DNA of 64,000 bases from Sphingobacterium phlebotomi (GCF_008180195.1 NZ_VTAV01000004.1:186001-250000); one strand, 5' to 3'. Positions 6,978 to 17,630 are shown, counted from the first letter of the stretch. Program-made: numbers and translations. Notes: generated from the sequence alone by a model not told the origin.

Positions 6978-8348
6978 TTAATAATTTTTAAGAAATTTAT
7001 CTGCTAAACTGACAATATCCATACTATTGTGATGAGGAGACACCATAAATAAAAGATTGAAATTAAATGACTTAAACTCTTCTAAATAAATTTCTAGAGA
7101 AGAAACATCCGTCAAGAATGTAAAGTTTTTATGATTAAAAATCTGCTGGATTTCGGATGCTAAATTACTTATTAATATATTTTTCTCTTTTATCGTGTCT
7201 TTGTTGATTAAAACCACCGCGTAATCAGATTCGTCCATGGATTCCCGATAAGTATCTAGAAAACTGCGGTTTATAACGTCGTAGGGGTTTAGCTCAATGA
7301 TCGTTACAAGTCCCTGTTCAGGAAATTGCTCTTTAACTGCATGAATACTCGTCCTAAGTTTATATGGTGAATGAAGAAAGTCTTGATAGACAACACTTTC
7401 ATTCTCGCTCGCAACGAATTCTAAATAACGGATGGAGCTTCTAAAATCTTTGATAGCTTTGTAGAAATCGACCCGCTTTATACCTAACCATTCACACACG
7501 GTATATGCTCCGGCTATATTCGATAAATTCAACTTCCCGAACACCTGCAAAGGAATACGCTCTTCGCCCAGATGGAGATACGTCACGCCTTTATTAATGG
7601 AATATTCTGGCAACTTATAACCATGCCTGTTAATATTACAGTCTGAAGTCGCCTCCACAATTTCCACCAAATTTCGGTTATCCTTATTGTAAATCAGTGT
7701 ACCTTTGCGTACGATAGTATCGATAAACGTTTCGAATTGTTTAAGATATTCTTCCTGCCCCATATTTGCCCTACTTTCGTTCCATTCTATTCCGCTGATT
7801 AACGCTATATTAGGATTAAAAAGATGAAACTTAGAGCGGTGATCTATTGGAGAAGCATAATATTCGTCACCTTCCAATAAAATAATCTTGTTATGGGCGG
7901 TTAATTTTACGAGAGAATCGAACCCTTCCAGCTGCGCGCCTACTAGATAATCAAAATCGCGTCCGAGTTTCTTAAGCACATGCATAACCATACTCATGAT
8001 GGTCGTCTTGCCATACGTCCCTGCAACGACTACCCGTGTTTTATCCATGCTTTGTTCATAGATAAATTCCGGAAAGGAGTATATCTTAATATTAAGTTCT
8101 TGCGCGCGAAGCAATTCGGGATTATCGCTTTCGGCATGCATTCCCAAAATCACTGCGTCAATATCCTCTGTTATCTTCTCTGGAAACCAACCCGTCGTTT
8201 TAGGCAAAAGTCCTGCATTTTTCAACCTGGACTTTGATGGTTCGACAACTTGGTCGTCAGATCCACTCACTTGGTGTCCCTGTTCGGCCAACGAAATGGC
8301 CAAATTATGCATCACCGCACCACCAATGGCTATAAAATGAACTCGCAT
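6978..8348 (-). CDS. mpl: Mur ligase family protein (Mpl/MurC-like muropeptide ligase)
   Basis: 456-residue ATP-dependent Mur ligase, probably the recycling enzyme that joins UDP-MurNAc to the L-Ala-gamma-D-Glu-mDAP tripeptide. The start at ATG 8348 puts the nucleotide-binding loop HFIAIGGAVMHNLA at the N terminus; a longer frame starts at a TTG and was discarded. The ATP P-loop is GTYGKTT (Tyr where His is usual), followed by the EGDEYYAS motif. It follows prmA by 61 nt on the same strand. Mpl rather than MurC is inferred from the N-terminal form and the neighbours; the two families are close. Confidence 0.8.
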   Translation of the reverse strand: MRVHFIAIGGAVMHNLAISLAEQGHQVSGSDDQVVEPSKSRLKNAGLLPKTTGWFPEKITEDIDAVILGMHAESDNPELLRAQELNIKIYSFPEFIYEQSMDKTRVVVAGTYGKTTIMSMVMHVLKKLGRDFDYLVGAQLEGFDSLVKLTAHNKIILLEGDEYYASPIDHRSKFHLFNPNIALISGIEWNESRANMGQEEYLKQFETFIDTIVRKGTLIYNKDNRNLVEIVEATSDCNINRHGYKLPEYSINKGVTYLHLGEERIPLQVFGKLNLSNIAGAYTVCEWLGIKRVDFYKAIKDFRSSIRYLEFVASENESVVYQDFLHSPYKLRTSIHAVKEQFPEQGLVTIIELNPYDVINRSFLDTYRESMDESDYAVVLINKDTIKEKNILISNLASEIQQIFNHKNFTFLTDVSSLEIYLEEFKSFNFNLLFMVSPHHNSMDIVSLADKFLKNY

Positions 8349-8409
8349 ACTTCTTAAAAATAAAAAGTCAAAATCCAACCCGTCTGTGTAATCATTCTCA
8401 TCTGTGCAA

Positions 8410-9249
8410 TCATTTTTTTAGAAACTTAGCCGCACACCATCTATCCTGTGTTTTTTTATGCTGATAATCAAATCCGGCAGATTGTGCTTTTTGTGTCAGC
8501 ATCTCCAAATCTTCCCCATCATAGAAACCGCTAATATACAATTCTCCTCCAGACTTCGTACTTAAACCGTATTGTTCGAGTTGATCCATCAAGATATTAC
8601 GATTGATATTGGCGAGAATGATGTCAAACACCTTACCCCTTATACGTTCCTCCGATCCTAATTCAGCATCAATGGGGGCAATATTATTTCGTGTCTTGTT
8701 CTCCTTTACACTTTCTACACAGACTTCATCATAATCTATTGCCATAACATGTTTTGCGCCACGTTTAACAGCCAATATAGCAAGAATTCCTGTACCGCAT
8801 CCCATATCTAGCACCTCCTTATCCTTGAAGTCATTCTTTAAAATATAGGAAAGCATCATCGATGTTGTTTGATGATGCCCTGTTCCAAATGACATTTTAG
8901 GGTCGATGATAATTTCGTAAGGTATATCGGGCTTCGATTCATGAAAGGTAGCCCGGACATAACATATATCATCCACCGTAATCGGCTGAAAGTTACTTTC
9001 CCATAGCTCATTCCAATTCTGATCTTCTATTTCCTGGATAGTATAATGGATGTCAAAATCCTCAGTTTCCCGCAATAACAAGGTTTCTAACTCCTGTATA
9101 TCCAAGTTAGCTGTCGGAATGTAGGCTGTAAACCCTTGCCCTATATATTCAAAGGTATCATAGCCAATCGCTCCTAGAGAATCAATCAGCAGATCTCTCT
9201 GCCAATCTTCCATAGTTGAAGAGGTAAACGTAACCGAAGAATACTTCAT
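8410..9249 (-). CDS. prmA: ribosomal protein L11 methyltransferase
   Basis: 279-residue SAM-dependent lysine/N-terminal methyltransferase of ribosomal protein L11. It has the N-terminal substrate-recognition domain, then a linker containing MSFGTGHHQTT and the SAM motif VLDMGCGTGILAI, then ANINRNIL (the PrmA-specific NxNxx post-I motif). Its ATG overlaps the tpiA stop by one base (TAATG), which indicates translational coupling. Confidence 0.94.
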   Translation of the reverse strand: MKYSSVTFTSSTMEDWQRDLLIDSLGAIGYDTFEYIGQGFTAYIPTANLDIQELETLLLRETEDFDIHYTIQEIEDQNWNELWESNFQPITVDDICYVRATFHESKPDIPYEIIIDPKMSFGTGHHQTTSMMLSYILKNDFKDKEVLDMGCGTGILAILAVKRGAKHVMAIDYDEVCVESVKENKTRNNIAPIDAELGSEERIRGKVFDIILANINRNILMDQLEQYGLSTKSGGELYISGFYDGEDLEMLTQKAQSAGFDYQHKKTQDRWCAAKFLKK

Positions 9250-10019
9250 TATTTCGTATTAAAAACCTTTACAATTTCTAAAAAGTCACGTGATTTCAAG
9301 GAAGCTCCCCCAATCAATCCGCCATCGATATCCTTCTGTGAAAACAACTCATTCGCGTTTGCAGGATTACAACTTCCTCCATATAGGATGGTCGTTTCTT
9401 CTGCGATTTTTTGTGTATAGTGATTCGCAATAGTTTCACGTATAAAAGCGTGTACCTCTTGCGCTTGCTCCGGAGAAGCAGTCAATCCGGTTCCAATAGC
9501 CCATACAGGCTCGTAAGCCAACACTACTTTTTCAAAATCTTCACTAGATAAATGAAAAACGCCTTTTTCGAGTTGTGTTTTGATAACATCGAAAACCTTA
9601 TCTCCCTCACGTTCGTCTTTTGTTTCGCCGATACAGAAAATAGGTTTTAAGCCATTAGCCAATGCAGCATCTACTTTTTGCGCCAATAAAGCATCTGTCT
9701 CACCGAAATATGCTCTACGCTCCGAATGACCTAGGATAACATAATCTGCGCCGGTAGATTTCACCTGTGCTCCAGATATTTCACCTGTATATGCTCCGGA
9801 TTCCGCTTGATGGATATTTTGTGCACCGACAGCGACATTGCTTACGGGTTCCGCTAACTTTGAAATGCTGTGCAAATGGATCGCTGGGCTACATACAATA
9901 ACTTCTTGGTCGCCCACAACCTCATCTTTCACCATGTTAACAATTTCCGAGAACAAGCTTAAACCTTTCTCGTAATCCAAATTCATCTTCCAGTTTCCTG
10001 CTACAATGTTTTTTCTCAT
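9249..10019 (-). CDS. tpiA: triosephosphate isomerase
   Basis: 256-residue glycolytic TIM-barrel isomerase. The active-site residues are present: Lys in GNWKMN, His in the GHSERR loop, catalytic Glu in [10 protein letters not shown], and the phosphate-binding C-terminal GGSCNPANA and [10 protein letters not shown]. Length is standard. It lies between the alternative glmU gene (11 nt upstream) and prmA (1-nt overlap). Confidence 0.97.
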   Translation of the reverse strand: MRKNIVAGNWKMNLDYEKGLSLFSEIVNMVKDEVVGDQEVIVCSPAIHLHSISKLAEPVSNVAVGAQNIHQAESGAYTGEISGAQVKSTGADYVILGHSERRAYFGETDALLAQKVDAALANGLKPIFCIGETKDEREGDKVFDVIKTQLEKGVFHLSSEDFEKVVLAYEPVWAIGTGLTASPEQAQEVHAFIRETIANHYTQKIAEETTILYGGSCNPANANELFSQKDIDGGLIGGASLKSRDFLEIVKVFNTK

Positions 10020-10030
10020 CGTTTTTATTG

Positions 10031-11227
10031 TTATCTATTTTGTATATTAAATTCTTCTCGTCTTGTTAAACAATAAACCTCCCATAATATACGAAGATCT
10101 GTTTCCTGTACTTCTTCGTTTATTACTATCCCTCGCTCTTTCAACATGTCCTCAAATTTATTCCAAACATACGTTTCCTGCTTTTCGTCTGTCATCCAGG
10201 AAAAATCCGGCACAAACTTCGGAATAATATTTGACATAGACACCTGCACACCTACACCAATTACGGCACCTGTCGTGATGGAGGAATTGATACCACACAT
10301 CGCAAAATCTCCCATAAAAGTGCCTATTTTATTCCTTTCTGTTTTCCGCCAATCGCCCAACTTATAATCATACAACTTAATAGTCTTCCAATTGTTTTGA
10401 AGATTAGAGTTACTTGTGCCTGCACCCAAATTACATCCTTCTCCAATGACGGCGCAACCTAAATACCCTTCATGTCCCTTTGCGCTATTTTCCCACATAA
10501 CGGTATTATTGACTTCTCCTCCAATAGTTGCTTTCGGCCCTACACTTACATTCGGGTACAAACGGCTGCCCATTTTCACCCTTGCTCCTTTCCCGACAGC
10601 TATTGGACCCTTCAAATGGCTCCCCTGCTCCAACAACGCATCATCAGCAATATAAATAGGTCCATCCAACGTATTAAACGTACAACCAAATGCTTGGACA
10701 TTGGCACCAACATAAAGGTTATCCCCTATTACCACATTAGAAGAATGTAATACTGCTGAAGTTCTACCTTTTGTAAGCAAATCAAAATCAAAAGCAATTT
10801 GTTTGGCATTTTGGAGATAAATATCTTCTAAAAATTGAATACGGTGCAGTTCACCTTCAAAATTATACACCTTTAATGCACTTCCTTCCGGCTGAGGATT
10901 CCACTTGTTCATCTTATATGCTATCCAATCACCATCTTTTTCCAATATACACTCTTTCTCCAGTGTGGATAGGACATTGACCAAGTCCATCGTAGGACAT
11001 AGGTTGGCACGCACGACTAAATAGGTTACGGAAGATGACGGACTATGAAATTTTTCTTGAAGATAGGGTTCCGTATAAAAGCTGACGTGAACATCCAATA
11101 GCAGTTGCCATTTCTCTTGGAGTGTCAAAATTCCTACTCGAAAAGCCCCCACTGGTCTTGTGAAAGCCATAGGCAACAAATGTTCTCGCCATGGGGCTCG
11201 ATCATGTAATACGACTTCTAACCTCAT
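10031..11227 (-). CDS. Bacteroidota alternative GlmU-type nucleotidyl/acetyltransferase
   Basis: 398-residue protein of the family used by Bacteroidota in place of classical GlmU (putative UDP-GlcNAc pyrophosphorylase/glucosamine-1-phosphate acetyltransferase). A divergent N-terminal nucleotidyltransferase region ([21 protein letters not shown]) is followed from about residue 150 by a left-handed beta-helix with hexapeptide repeats (e.g. [16 protein letters not shown] and [17 protein letters not shown]). It would feed peptidoglycan and LPS precursor synthesis. First gene of the minus-strand run glmU-like/tpiA/prmA/mpl. Confidence 0.82.
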   Translation of the reverse strand: MRLEVVLHDRAPWREHLLPMAFTRPVGAFRVGILTLQEKWQLLLDVHVSFYTEPYLQEKFHSPSSSVTYLVVRANLCPTMDLVNVLSTLEKECILEKDGDWIAYKMNKWNPQPEGSALKVYNFEGELHRIQFLEDIYLQNAKQIAFDFDLLTKGRTSAVLHSSNVVIGDNLYVGANVQAFGCTFNTLDGPIYIADDALLEQGSHLKGPIAVGKGARVKMGSRLYPNVSVGPKATIGGEVNNTVMWENSAKGHEGYLGCAVIGEGCNLGAGTSNSNLQNNWKTIKLYDYKLGDWRKTERNKIGTFMGDFAMCGINSSITTGAVIGVGVQVSMSNIIPKFVPDFSWMTDEKQETYVWNKFEDMLKERGIVINEEVQETDLRILWEVYCLTRREEFNIQNR

Positions 11228-11245
11228 AATTCGATAAATTTACAT

Positions 11246-11278
11246 AAAAAAATCCCGACAAGAAGAACCTATCGGGAT
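11246..11278 (-). terminator. Rho-independent terminator for rpmE2
   Basis: Arms ATCCCGA (11252-11258) and TCGGGAT (11272-11278). On the minus strand the stem is followed by a seven-T run, 36 nt past the rpmE2 stop. Confidence 0.8.
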
Positions 11279-11313
11279 GAAAGTTATTTTTGACCGAAGC
11301 CTGTAATCTAAAA

Positions 11314-11559
11314 TTACTTTTGGTAACGGCTACGGAATTTGTCAATACGTCCTGCCGTATCAACCAATTTCATTTTACCTGTATAGAAAGGGTGTGAGGT
11401 GTGCGAAATCTCCAATTTCACCAATGGATACTCATTACCATCTTCCCAAGTAATAGTTTCTTTTGTGTCTACACATGATTTAGTTACAAAAGAATAGTCG
11501 TTAGACATATCTTTGAAAACAACTAATCTGTAGTTTGATGGATGCAGATCTTTTTTCAT
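11314..11559 (-). CDS. rpmE2: 50S ribosomal protein L31 type B
   Basis: 81-residue L31 of the zinc-free C-minus type. It begins [19 protein letters not shown] and contains the conserved [25 protein letters not shown] segment. The CxxC pairs of zinc-binding L31 are absent; a single Cys remains. Type B L31 usually replaces the zinc form under zinc limitation, though in many Bacteroidota it is the only copy. It has its own near-ideal promoter and terminator. Confidence 0.95.
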   Translation of the reverse strand: MKKDLHPSNYRLVVFKDMSNDYSFVTKSCVDTKETITWEDGNEYPLVKLEISHTSHPFYTGKMKLVDTAGRIDKFRSRYQK

Positions 11560-11599
11560 TTTTATCTTATGATTATTTTATATTCAACAAATTGAGGTG

Positions 11600-11631
11600 C
11601 AAAGATAATCTATTTCTATAAATAAAACAAA
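11600..11631 (-). promoter_or_regulatory. complete -33/-7 promoter of rpmE2
   Basis: On the minus strand TTTG (11631-11628), a 20-nt spacer and TATCTTTG (11607-11600). This is a full match to the Bacteroidota sigma-ABfr promoter TTTG-N19-21-TAnnTTTG, located 41 nt upstream of the ATG. Confidence 0.8.
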
Positions 11632-11711
11632 AGAATAGCTTTAAAATTATACTTAACCTGGACAAACCCACTCTCCATTATCCATTATTTAAAAACATCC
11701 ACTTTTTTTTC

Positions 11712-11719
11712 TACTTTTG
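11712..11719 (+). promoter_or_regulatory. -7 promoter box TACTTTTG (lysS)
   Basis: Exact -7 consensus, 30 nt upstream of the lysS ATG. Confidence 0.6.
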
Positions 11720-11749
11720 CATTCTAATTTAGCACTTTGAATCATTAAC

Positions 11750-13456
11750 ATGAGCACTGTATTATCGGAACAGGAGCAACAGCGTAGACTAAACCTCCAA
11801 GCCCTTATCGACATAGGTATTAACCCTTATCCAGCGGATGAGTTTAAAGTAGATGTATCGGCTGCAGATATTCTAGAAAATTACGAAAGAGACAAACTGA
11901 ATTACAAAAATATTCGTTTTGCCGGACGGATGATGAGCCGCCGTATTATGGGGAGCGCATCGTTTATGGAATTGCAGGATGCTACCGGGCGAATTCAAGC
12001 TTATGTCAAACGTGACGATATCTGCCCCAGTGAAGACAAAACCTTATATAATACCGTTTTCAAGAAACTGTTGGATATTGGCGATATCATAGGCGTTGAG
12101 GGATATGTTTTTACGACACAGACGGGAGAAATCTCCATCCACGTCGAAAAGCTCGTGGTACTAACGAAATCGTTGCGCCCATTGCCTATTGTAAAGGAAG
12201 CAGATGGCAAAACCTATGATGCATTTACCGATCCAGAGCAACGCTACCGCATGCGATATGTGGATTTAATCGTTAACCCACAAAACCGGGAAAGATTCAT
12301 TAAGCGCACGAAACTATTCAATGCCATGCGGACGTTTTTTAACGACGCTGGTTATATGGAGGTAGAAACCCCTGTCCTCCAAGCTATCCCGGGCGGCGCA
12401 GCGGCACGTCCATTCATTACACATCACAACGCTTTGGATATCCCTTTATATCTGCGTATTGCCAACGAGTTATACCTTAAACGACTTATTGTCGGAGGGT
12501 TTGACGGTGTGTATGAATTTTCCAAAAACTTCCGAAACGAAGGTATGGACAGGACGCATAATCCAGAGTTTACTGTCATGGAGATATACGTAGCGTACAA
12601 GGACTATAACTGGATGATGAGCTTTACGGAACGCTTACTCGAACATTGTGCGCTTGCTGTCAATGGAACAACGAAAGCAATTTTTGGAGAACACGAAATT
12701 GACTTCAAGGCTCCTTATAAACGGGTAACCATGGCAGATGCCATTAAAGAGTTTACGAGTTTTGATATCATAGGGAAAACAGAAGAAGAAATTCGCGAGG
12801 CCGCAAAAAGCATGGGTATCGCGGTTGATGATACGATGGGAAAAGGTAAGCTAATTGATGAAATTTTCGGAGAGAAATGTGAAGGCAATTATATTCAGCC
12901 TACGTTTATAACAGATTATCCTATCGAAATGTCACCGTTGACAAAAAAACACCGCGACAATCCGGAGTTGACGGAACGTTTTGAACTCATGGTATGTGGA
13001 AAGGAAATTGCCAATGCTTATTCGGAATTGAATGACCCGATAGATCAGCGCGAACGTTTTGAAGAGCAACTTCGTCTTTCCGAAAAAGGAGATGATGAAG
13101 CGATGTTCATCGATCAGGATTTCTTACGTGCGTTGGAATATGGTATGCCGCCTACTTCGGGACTTGGTATCGGTATGGATCGCTTGATTATGTTTCTGAC
13201 CAACAACGCTTCTATTCAAGAAGTATTATTTTTCCCACAGATGCGTCCAGAGAAAAAAGAAATTATCATCGAATTGACCGAGGATGAAAAATTGCTATTG
13301 GCGCAACTTCAGGAAGAGCGTAATATTCTGGCAGACGTGAAGCAATCGACGGGGTTGAGTGGAAAAAAATGGGATACAGCCACAAAAAGCTTACGTCAAA
13401 AGGATCTGATTAATATTGTTGTCGAGGGTGACAATAAGTTTATCATAAAGAATTAG
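11750..13456 (+). CDS. lysS: lysyl-tRNA synthetase, class II
   Basis: 568-residue class IIb aminoacyl-tRNA synthetase charging tRNA-Lys. The N-terminal OB-fold anticodon-binding domain (about 55-150) is followed by the catalytic core with motif 2 ([20 protein letters not shown]) and motif 3 ([14 protein letters not shown]). After the usual end of the enzyme near residue 505 there is an extra tail of roughly 60 residues (from about [13 protein letters not shown] to the end), as in other Bacteroidota LysS. The gene has its own -7 box, and its stop codon lies inside a long palindromic terminator. Confidence 0.97.
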   Translation: MSTVLSEQEQQRRLNLQALIDIGINPYPADEFKVDVSAADILENYERDKLNYKNIRFAGRMMSRRIMGSASFMELQDATGRIQAYVKRDDICPSEDKTLYNTVFKKLLDIGDIIGVEGYVFTTQTGEISIHVEKLVVLTKSLRPLPIVKEADGKTYDAFTDPEQRYRMRYVDLIVNPQNRERFIKRTKLFNAMRTFFNDAGYMEVETPVLQAIPGGAAARPFITHHNALDIPLYLRIANELYLKRLIVGGFDGVYEFSKNFRNEGMDRTHNPEFTVMEIYVAYKDYNWMMSFTERLLEHCALAVNGTTKAIFGEHEIDFKAPYKRVTMADAIKEFTSFDIIGKTEEEIREAAKSMGIAVDDTMGKGKLIDEIFGEKCEGNYIQPTFITDYPIEMSPLTKKHRDNPELTERFELMVCGKEIANAYSELNDPIDQRERFEEQLRLSEKGDDEAMFIDQDFLRALEYGMPPTSGLGIGMDRLIMFLTNNASIQEVLFFPQMRPEKKEIIIELTEDEKLLLAQLQEERNILADVKQSTGLSGKKWDTATKSLRQKDLINIVVEGDNKFIIKN

Positions 13457-13482
13457 CGTTGGGATTAATCCCAACGCTAATT
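13451..13482. terminator. bidirectional terminator between lysS and kdsA
   Basis: Near-perfect palindrome: AATTAGCGTTGGGATT pairs with AATCCCAACGCTAATT. It overlaps the last codons of lysS and ends 6 nt before the kdsA stop on the other strand, so it can serve both convergent genes. Confidence 0.85.
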
Positions 13483-13488
13483 CTTTAT

Positions 13489-14304
13489 TTATAAAATCGA
13501 TTCACGGATACGTACTAATTTTTCGAGCAAGCCCTCCAATAAATCGAGATGCAACATATTTGCCCCATCCGATTTTGCATTAGCCGGATCGGGATGCGTT
13601 TCTATGAATAACCCATCTGCTCCTACTGCAATGGCTGCCTTAGCGATCGTTTCAATAAGCTCCGGTTTTCCTCCAGTAACCCCCGATGTTTGATTAGGTT
13701 GTTGTAACGAATGCGTACAATCCATAACCGTCGGCACACCAAATGCGCGCATTTCGGGTAATCCTCTAAAATCCACAATCAAATCTTGGTAACCAAACGT
13801 ATTACCCCTATCGGTTAGAAATATTTTATCATTTCCGGCATCTTTTACTTTATCCACGGCAAATTTCATCGAAGCAGCAGATAGAAATTGTCCCTTTTTA
13901 ATATTGACTACTTTTCCTGTTTCCGCAGCAGCGACCAACAAATCCGTCTGCCTGCACAGAAATGCAGGTATCTGCAATACATCAACGTAAGCAGCGGCAA
14001 TATCGGCTTCATGGCTTTCATGTATATCGGTTACAGTTGGAACGCCAAATGTTTGCCCGACCTTTTCCAGTATTTTTAAAGCTTTCTCGTCCCCTATGCC
14101 CGTAAAAGAGTCTGAACGCGAACGATTCGCTTTCCGGTACGATCCTTTAAAGATGTAAGGAATTTCGTATTTATCTGTAATCTTCACTATCCGCTCTGCG
14201 ATGCGCAAAGCTATTTCCTCTCCTTCAATAGCACAGGGTCCCGCCATTAGAAAAAAACGGGTAGACTCCCCATGTTTAATGGCAGGCAAATATTGTTGAA
14301 TCAT
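13489..14304 (-). CDS. kdsA: 3-deoxy-8-phosphooctulonate synthase
   Basis: 271-residue TIM-barrel enzyme condensing phosphoenolpyruvate with D-arabinose 5-phosphate to give Kdo-8-phosphate. Family signatures are GPCAIEGEE near the N terminus, FKGSYRKANRSRSDSFTG (PEP and A5P binding), and DCTHSLQQPN followed by GGKPE. The presence of Asn in KANRS fits the metal-independent class. It is 12 nt behind recQ and presumably in the same transcript. The enzyme supplying its substrate, KdsD, is encoded divergently from recQ. Confidence 0.96.
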   Translation of the reverse strand: MIQQYLPAIKHGESTRFFLMAGPCAIEGEEIALRIAERIVKITDKYEIPYIFKGSYRKANRSRSDSFTGIGDEKALKILEKVGQTFGVPTVTDIHESHEADIAAAYVDVLQIPAFLCRQTDLLVAAAETGKVVNIKKGQFLSAASMKFAVDKVKDAGNDKIFLTDRGNTFGYQDLIVDFRGLPEMRAFGVPTVMDCTHSLQQPNQTSGVTGGKPELIETIAKAAIAVGADGLFIETHPDPANAKSDGANMLHLDLLEGLLEKLVRIRESIL

Positions 14305-14316
14305 ATATGTTGATCA

Positions 14317-16506
14317 TTAATTTCCTAATTCAGACATGAATTTAACCCGCATTAATTGGATATCTTCATACGTATAGTCATCTTCTCCAAGCTCTTTCAA
14401 AGCTTCCTGGATAGAATCTACATCGGCCGCTCGGAAGTAGTCATATACCTCTTCTTGGCGGTCGCTATCAATCATCTCATCTACAAAATATCCGATATTA
14501 AGCTTCGTACCGGAATTGACAATAGATTCCACTTCTTTAAGTAAATCTTCATAACTAATTCCCTTAGCGGAAGCTATATCATCTAAACCGATTTTTCGGT
14601 CTATATTCTGTATAATCGAAACTTTCAATGCTGATTTATTTGCCGTACTCTTGATAACAAGATCCAATGGCCGGTCGATACCATTTTCGTCCACATACTG
14701 CTTAATCAACTCGACAAACGGTTTCCCAAATTTAAGGGCTTTCCCCGCTCCCACGCCATGCATTTGCTTCAGTTCATCCAAACTAACCGGATAATGCGTA
14801 CACATTTCGTCAAGCGAGGGGTCTTGAAATATCACAAAAGGCGGCAAGGATTTCTGCTTTGCTATTTTCTTTCTCAGATCTTTCAACATTTTCAGCAATT
14901 CCGTATCCAATGTCCCGGATCCTTGCACGACTTCTTCCGAACCATCTTCATCCGCCTTTTCCATTATCCTGTTTAGAATAAATTTGATATTATATGGATT
15001 AGCCAGATATCTTCTTCCGTGTTCGGTAAGCGTAAGTAAGCCATAATGGTCAATATCTTTCTTTAGGAAGTCATTTAATTCCGCTTGTCGAATCAACGAT
15101 TTCCAATAATTAACGCCTAAGCTTTTACCTTTTCCGAACAAAGGATGTAGGTCATGTTTATAAGAAGATACCGGTTGATTGTTTTGTCCAATCATCACAT
15201 TAATGATATGATGATCATCAAACTTCTCTCCTTCTTTCTCTATAAAACGCAATACCTCCAGCAAATTTTCTTCAGCATCAAAATGTGTTTTCGGTGCACG
15301 GCAATTGTCGCACATATTATTACAACCTGTCTCGTCAAACTGCTCGCCGAAATAATGCAAAATTTGTTTGCGACGACATACCGACGATTCGGAATAATCA
15401 ATAACTTCCTTCAATATCTGCGTACCTATTTCCCTTTCGGAAACAGGCTTGTCTTTCATGAATTTGGTTAGCTTCTCAATATCCTTTTCAGAATAGAAAG
15501 CTAAACAAATACCCTCACCTCCATCACGCCCAGCACGACCGGTCTCTTGGTAATACCCTTCCATTGATTTCGGTATGTCATGATGGATTACATATCGAAC
15601 GTCCGGCTTATCTATCCCCATTCCAAAGGCAATAGTTGCCACGATAACCTCGACATCTTCCATCAGGAACTTATCTTGTGTGTCCGCTCTGGTCTTCGCA
15701 TCTAATCCCGCATGATACGGTAATGCCTTTATCCCGTTGATATTAAGCACTTCGGCGATTTCCTCCACCTTTTTACGGCTGAGGCAGTATATAATACCCG
15801 TTTTTCCGGCATTGTTCCGGATGAACTTCACAATTTCTTTAACTACGTTCTTTTTGGGTCGGACCTCGTAATATAAGTTAGAACGGTTGAAAGACGACTT
15901 AAATAAGGTCGCGTTGTTCATCTGCAAATTTTTACGAATATCCGATTGTACCTTCGGCGTAGCGGTTGCGGTTAATGCGATAATAGGAATATTATCACCG
16001 ATTCCGTTAATAACTTGTCTTATTTTTCGGTATTCCGGACGAAAATCGTGCCCCCACTCCGATATACAATGGGCTTCGTCTACAGCGACGAAAGATACTT
16101 TAATATGTCTTAAAAAAAGTGCATTTTCTTCTTTAGCCAACGACTCCGGTGCCACATATAGTAACTTCGTTTTGCCCTCTGTCACATCTTTTTTCACTTT
16201 CGTAATCTCTCCTTTGTTGAGCGAAGAGTTTAAAAAATGCGCAATGCTATCATTACCACCAAATGCGCGCAACTGATCTACTTGATTCTTCATGAGCGCT
16301 ATAAGCGGAGAGATGACAATGGCCGTGCCCTCGCTCATCAGCGCAGGCAATTGATAACAGATAGATTTCCCCCCTCCGGTGGGCATAATAACGAACGTAT
16401 CTTTCTTATTCAAGATATTCGTTATAATGGCTTCTTGATCCCCCTTAAAGGTATCAAAGCCGAAAAACTCCTGCAAATTGTCAAATAGTGATTTTTCTAT
16501 TTCCAT
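14317..16506 (-). CDS. recQ: ATP-dependent DNA helicase RecQ
   Basis: 729-residue 3'-5' helicase for recombination and fork repair. Walker A is GGGKSICYQLP, motif II is DEAHCISEWGHDFRP, and the helicase C domain has GRAGRDG. The RQC zinc-binding cysteines are present (CRRKQILHYFGE...C..MCDNC), and an HRDC-type domain is near the C terminus (LDELKQMHGVGAGKALKFG). About 110 residues follow the HRDC domain. The start was set at ATG 16506; a TTG three codons upstream was rejected. Confidence 0.96.
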   Translation of the reverse strand: MEIEKSLFDNLQEFFGFDTFKGDQEAIITNILNKKDTFVIMPTGGGKSICYQLPALMSEGTAIVISPLIALMKNQVDQLRAFGGNDSIAHFLNSSLNKGEITKVKKDVTEGKTKLLYVAPESLAKEENALFLRHIKVSFVAVDEAHCISEWGHDFRPEYRKIRQVINGIGDNIPIIALTATATPKVQSDIRKNLQMNNATLFKSSFNRSNLYYEVRPKKNVVKEIVKFIRNNAGKTGIIYCLSRKKVEEIAEVLNINGIKALPYHAGLDAKTRADTQDKFLMEDVEVIVATIAFGMGIDKPDVRYVIHHDIPKSMEGYYQETGRAGRDGGEGICLAFYSEKDIEKLTKFMKDKPVSEREIGTQILKEVIDYSESSVCRRKQILHYFGEQFDETGCNNMCDNCRAPKTHFDAEENLLEVLRFIEKEGEKFDDHHIINVMIGQNNQPVSSYKHDLHPLFGKGKSLGVNYWKSLIRQAELNDFLKKDIDHYGLLTLTEHGRRYLANPYNIKFILNRIMEKADEDGSEEVVQGSGTLDTELLKMLKDLRKKIAKQKSLPPFVIFQDPSLDEMCTHYPVSLDELKQMHGVGAGKALKFGKPFVELIKQYVDENGIDRPLDLVIKSTANKSALKVSIIQNIDRKIGLDDIASAKGISYEDLLKEVESIVNSGTKLNIGYFVDEMIDSDRQEEVYDYFRAADVDSIQEALKELGEDDYTYEDIQLMRVKFMSELGN

Positions 16507-16561
16507 TGACCTCAAAACAAAAATTAGATGGATCCGTGGCTCATTTGAGCGCTAAATAACC

Positions 16562-16569
16562 TACTTTTG
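16562..16569 (+). promoter_or_regulatory. -7 promoter box TACTTTTG (kdsD)
   Basis: Exact -7 consensus in the 96-nt divergent gap between recQ and kdsD, 33 nt upstream of the GTG start. Confidence 0.6.
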
Positions 16570-16602
16570 TAGTTAATTAAAATAAAATTAACTATTTTTT
16601 CT

Positions 16603-17568
16603 GTGATACACAACATCGATATCAAAAAGACTGCAATAGATACCTTGGAGCTTGAGGCTACAGCAATCCAGAAGCTCACGCAATTCATTGACGACGATTT
16701 CATTACGGTTGTAAACCAAATATTAGATTTACAAGGCAGGATTATCGTAACAGGCGTTGGTAAAAGTGCAATTATTGCCCAAAAAATAGTCGCCACGCTC
16801 AACTCTACAGGCACACCCGCCATTTTCATGCATGCAGCTGATGCCATCCATGGCGATCTGGGTATCATCCAGAAGTACGACCTTATTATTGCGCTTTCCA
16901 AAAGTGGCAATACGCCTGAAATTAAGGTATTGGTACCTTTTTTGAAACAGACCGGCAATACGCTGGTTGCGATGGTAGGCAATATGGATTCTTTTTTGGC
17001 TCAACATGCAAACTTCATCTTAAACACGTCCGTTGAACGGGAAGCTTGTCCAAATAACCTGGCTCCTACCACAAGTACTACTGCACAATTAGCCATGGGA
17101 GATGCTTTGGCCGTTTGCTTACAAACATGCCGCCAGTTTTCAGATCGTGATTTTGCAAAATACCATCCAGGCGGTGCACTTGGCAAACAATTATATTTAA
17201 AAGTTAGCGACCTATCAGACAATAACGGCAAGCCTAAAGTTGCTCCATCAGCAAGCATACGGGAAGTGCTCATTACCATCACGAAGTATCGATTAGGTGC
17301 TACAGCCGTCATCGATACGGACCATATTGTAGGTATCATCACGGACGGAGACATCCGTAGGATGCTTGAAAAACATGAGGATTTGGGGCATTTAACTGCG
17401 AATGACATCATGACACGAAATCCTAAAGGGATAAAAAGGGAGGAACTAGCTGCTGATGCACTCCACACCATGCGTGAACACAATATATCACAGCTCTTGG
17501 TTATCCAAGAAGGGCACTATGCAGGCATAATACATCTGCAAGATCTCTTGAAAGAAGGTATTATATAA
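16603..17568 (+). CDS. kdsD: arabinose-5-phosphate isomerase (KpsF/GutQ family)
   Basis: 321-residue isomerase converting ribulose 5-phosphate to arabinose 5-phosphate, the first committed step to Kdo. It has an N-terminal SIS domain (GVGKSAIIAQKIVATLNSTG, IALSKSGNTPEI) and two C-terminal CBS domains (about 200-320). The conserved MHAADAIHGDLGII active-site region is intact. The start is a GTG, because no ATG precedes the conserved N-terminal helix. It is divergent from the recQ-kdsA unit, so two consecutive pathway enzymes flank recQ. Confidence 0.95.
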   Translation: MIHNIDIKKTAIDTLELEATAIQKLTQFIDDDFITVVNQILDLQGRIIVTGVGKSAIIAQKIVATLNSTGTPAIFMHAADAIHGDLGIIQKYDLIIALSKSGNTPEIKVLVPFLKQTGNTLVAMVGNMDSFLAQHANFILNTSVEREACPNNLAPTTSTTAQLAMGDALAVCLQTCRQFSDRDFAKYHPGGALGKQLYLKVSDLSDNNGKPKVAPSASIREVLITITKYRLGATAVIDTDHIVGIITDGDIRRMLEKHEDLGHLTANDIMTRNPKGIKREELAADALHTMREHNISQLLVIQEGHYAGIIHLQDLLKEGII

Positions 17569-17630
17569 GCTATTTCTGTAATATTTTTGTTCATTTAGTG
17601 AAATTTAAGTCACATACTTTGTCCTATTTG

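Noticed and set aside
16524..16982. 152-residue minus-strand frame between recQ and kdsD
   Set aside because: Mostly antisense to the kdsD SIS domain; no promoter box or family resemblance.
17001..17483. 160-residue frame on the minus strand inside kdsD
   Set aside because: It lies antisense to the well-conserved SIS/CBS coding sequence, has low-complexity Ser/Ala-rich composition and no start context; a shadow.
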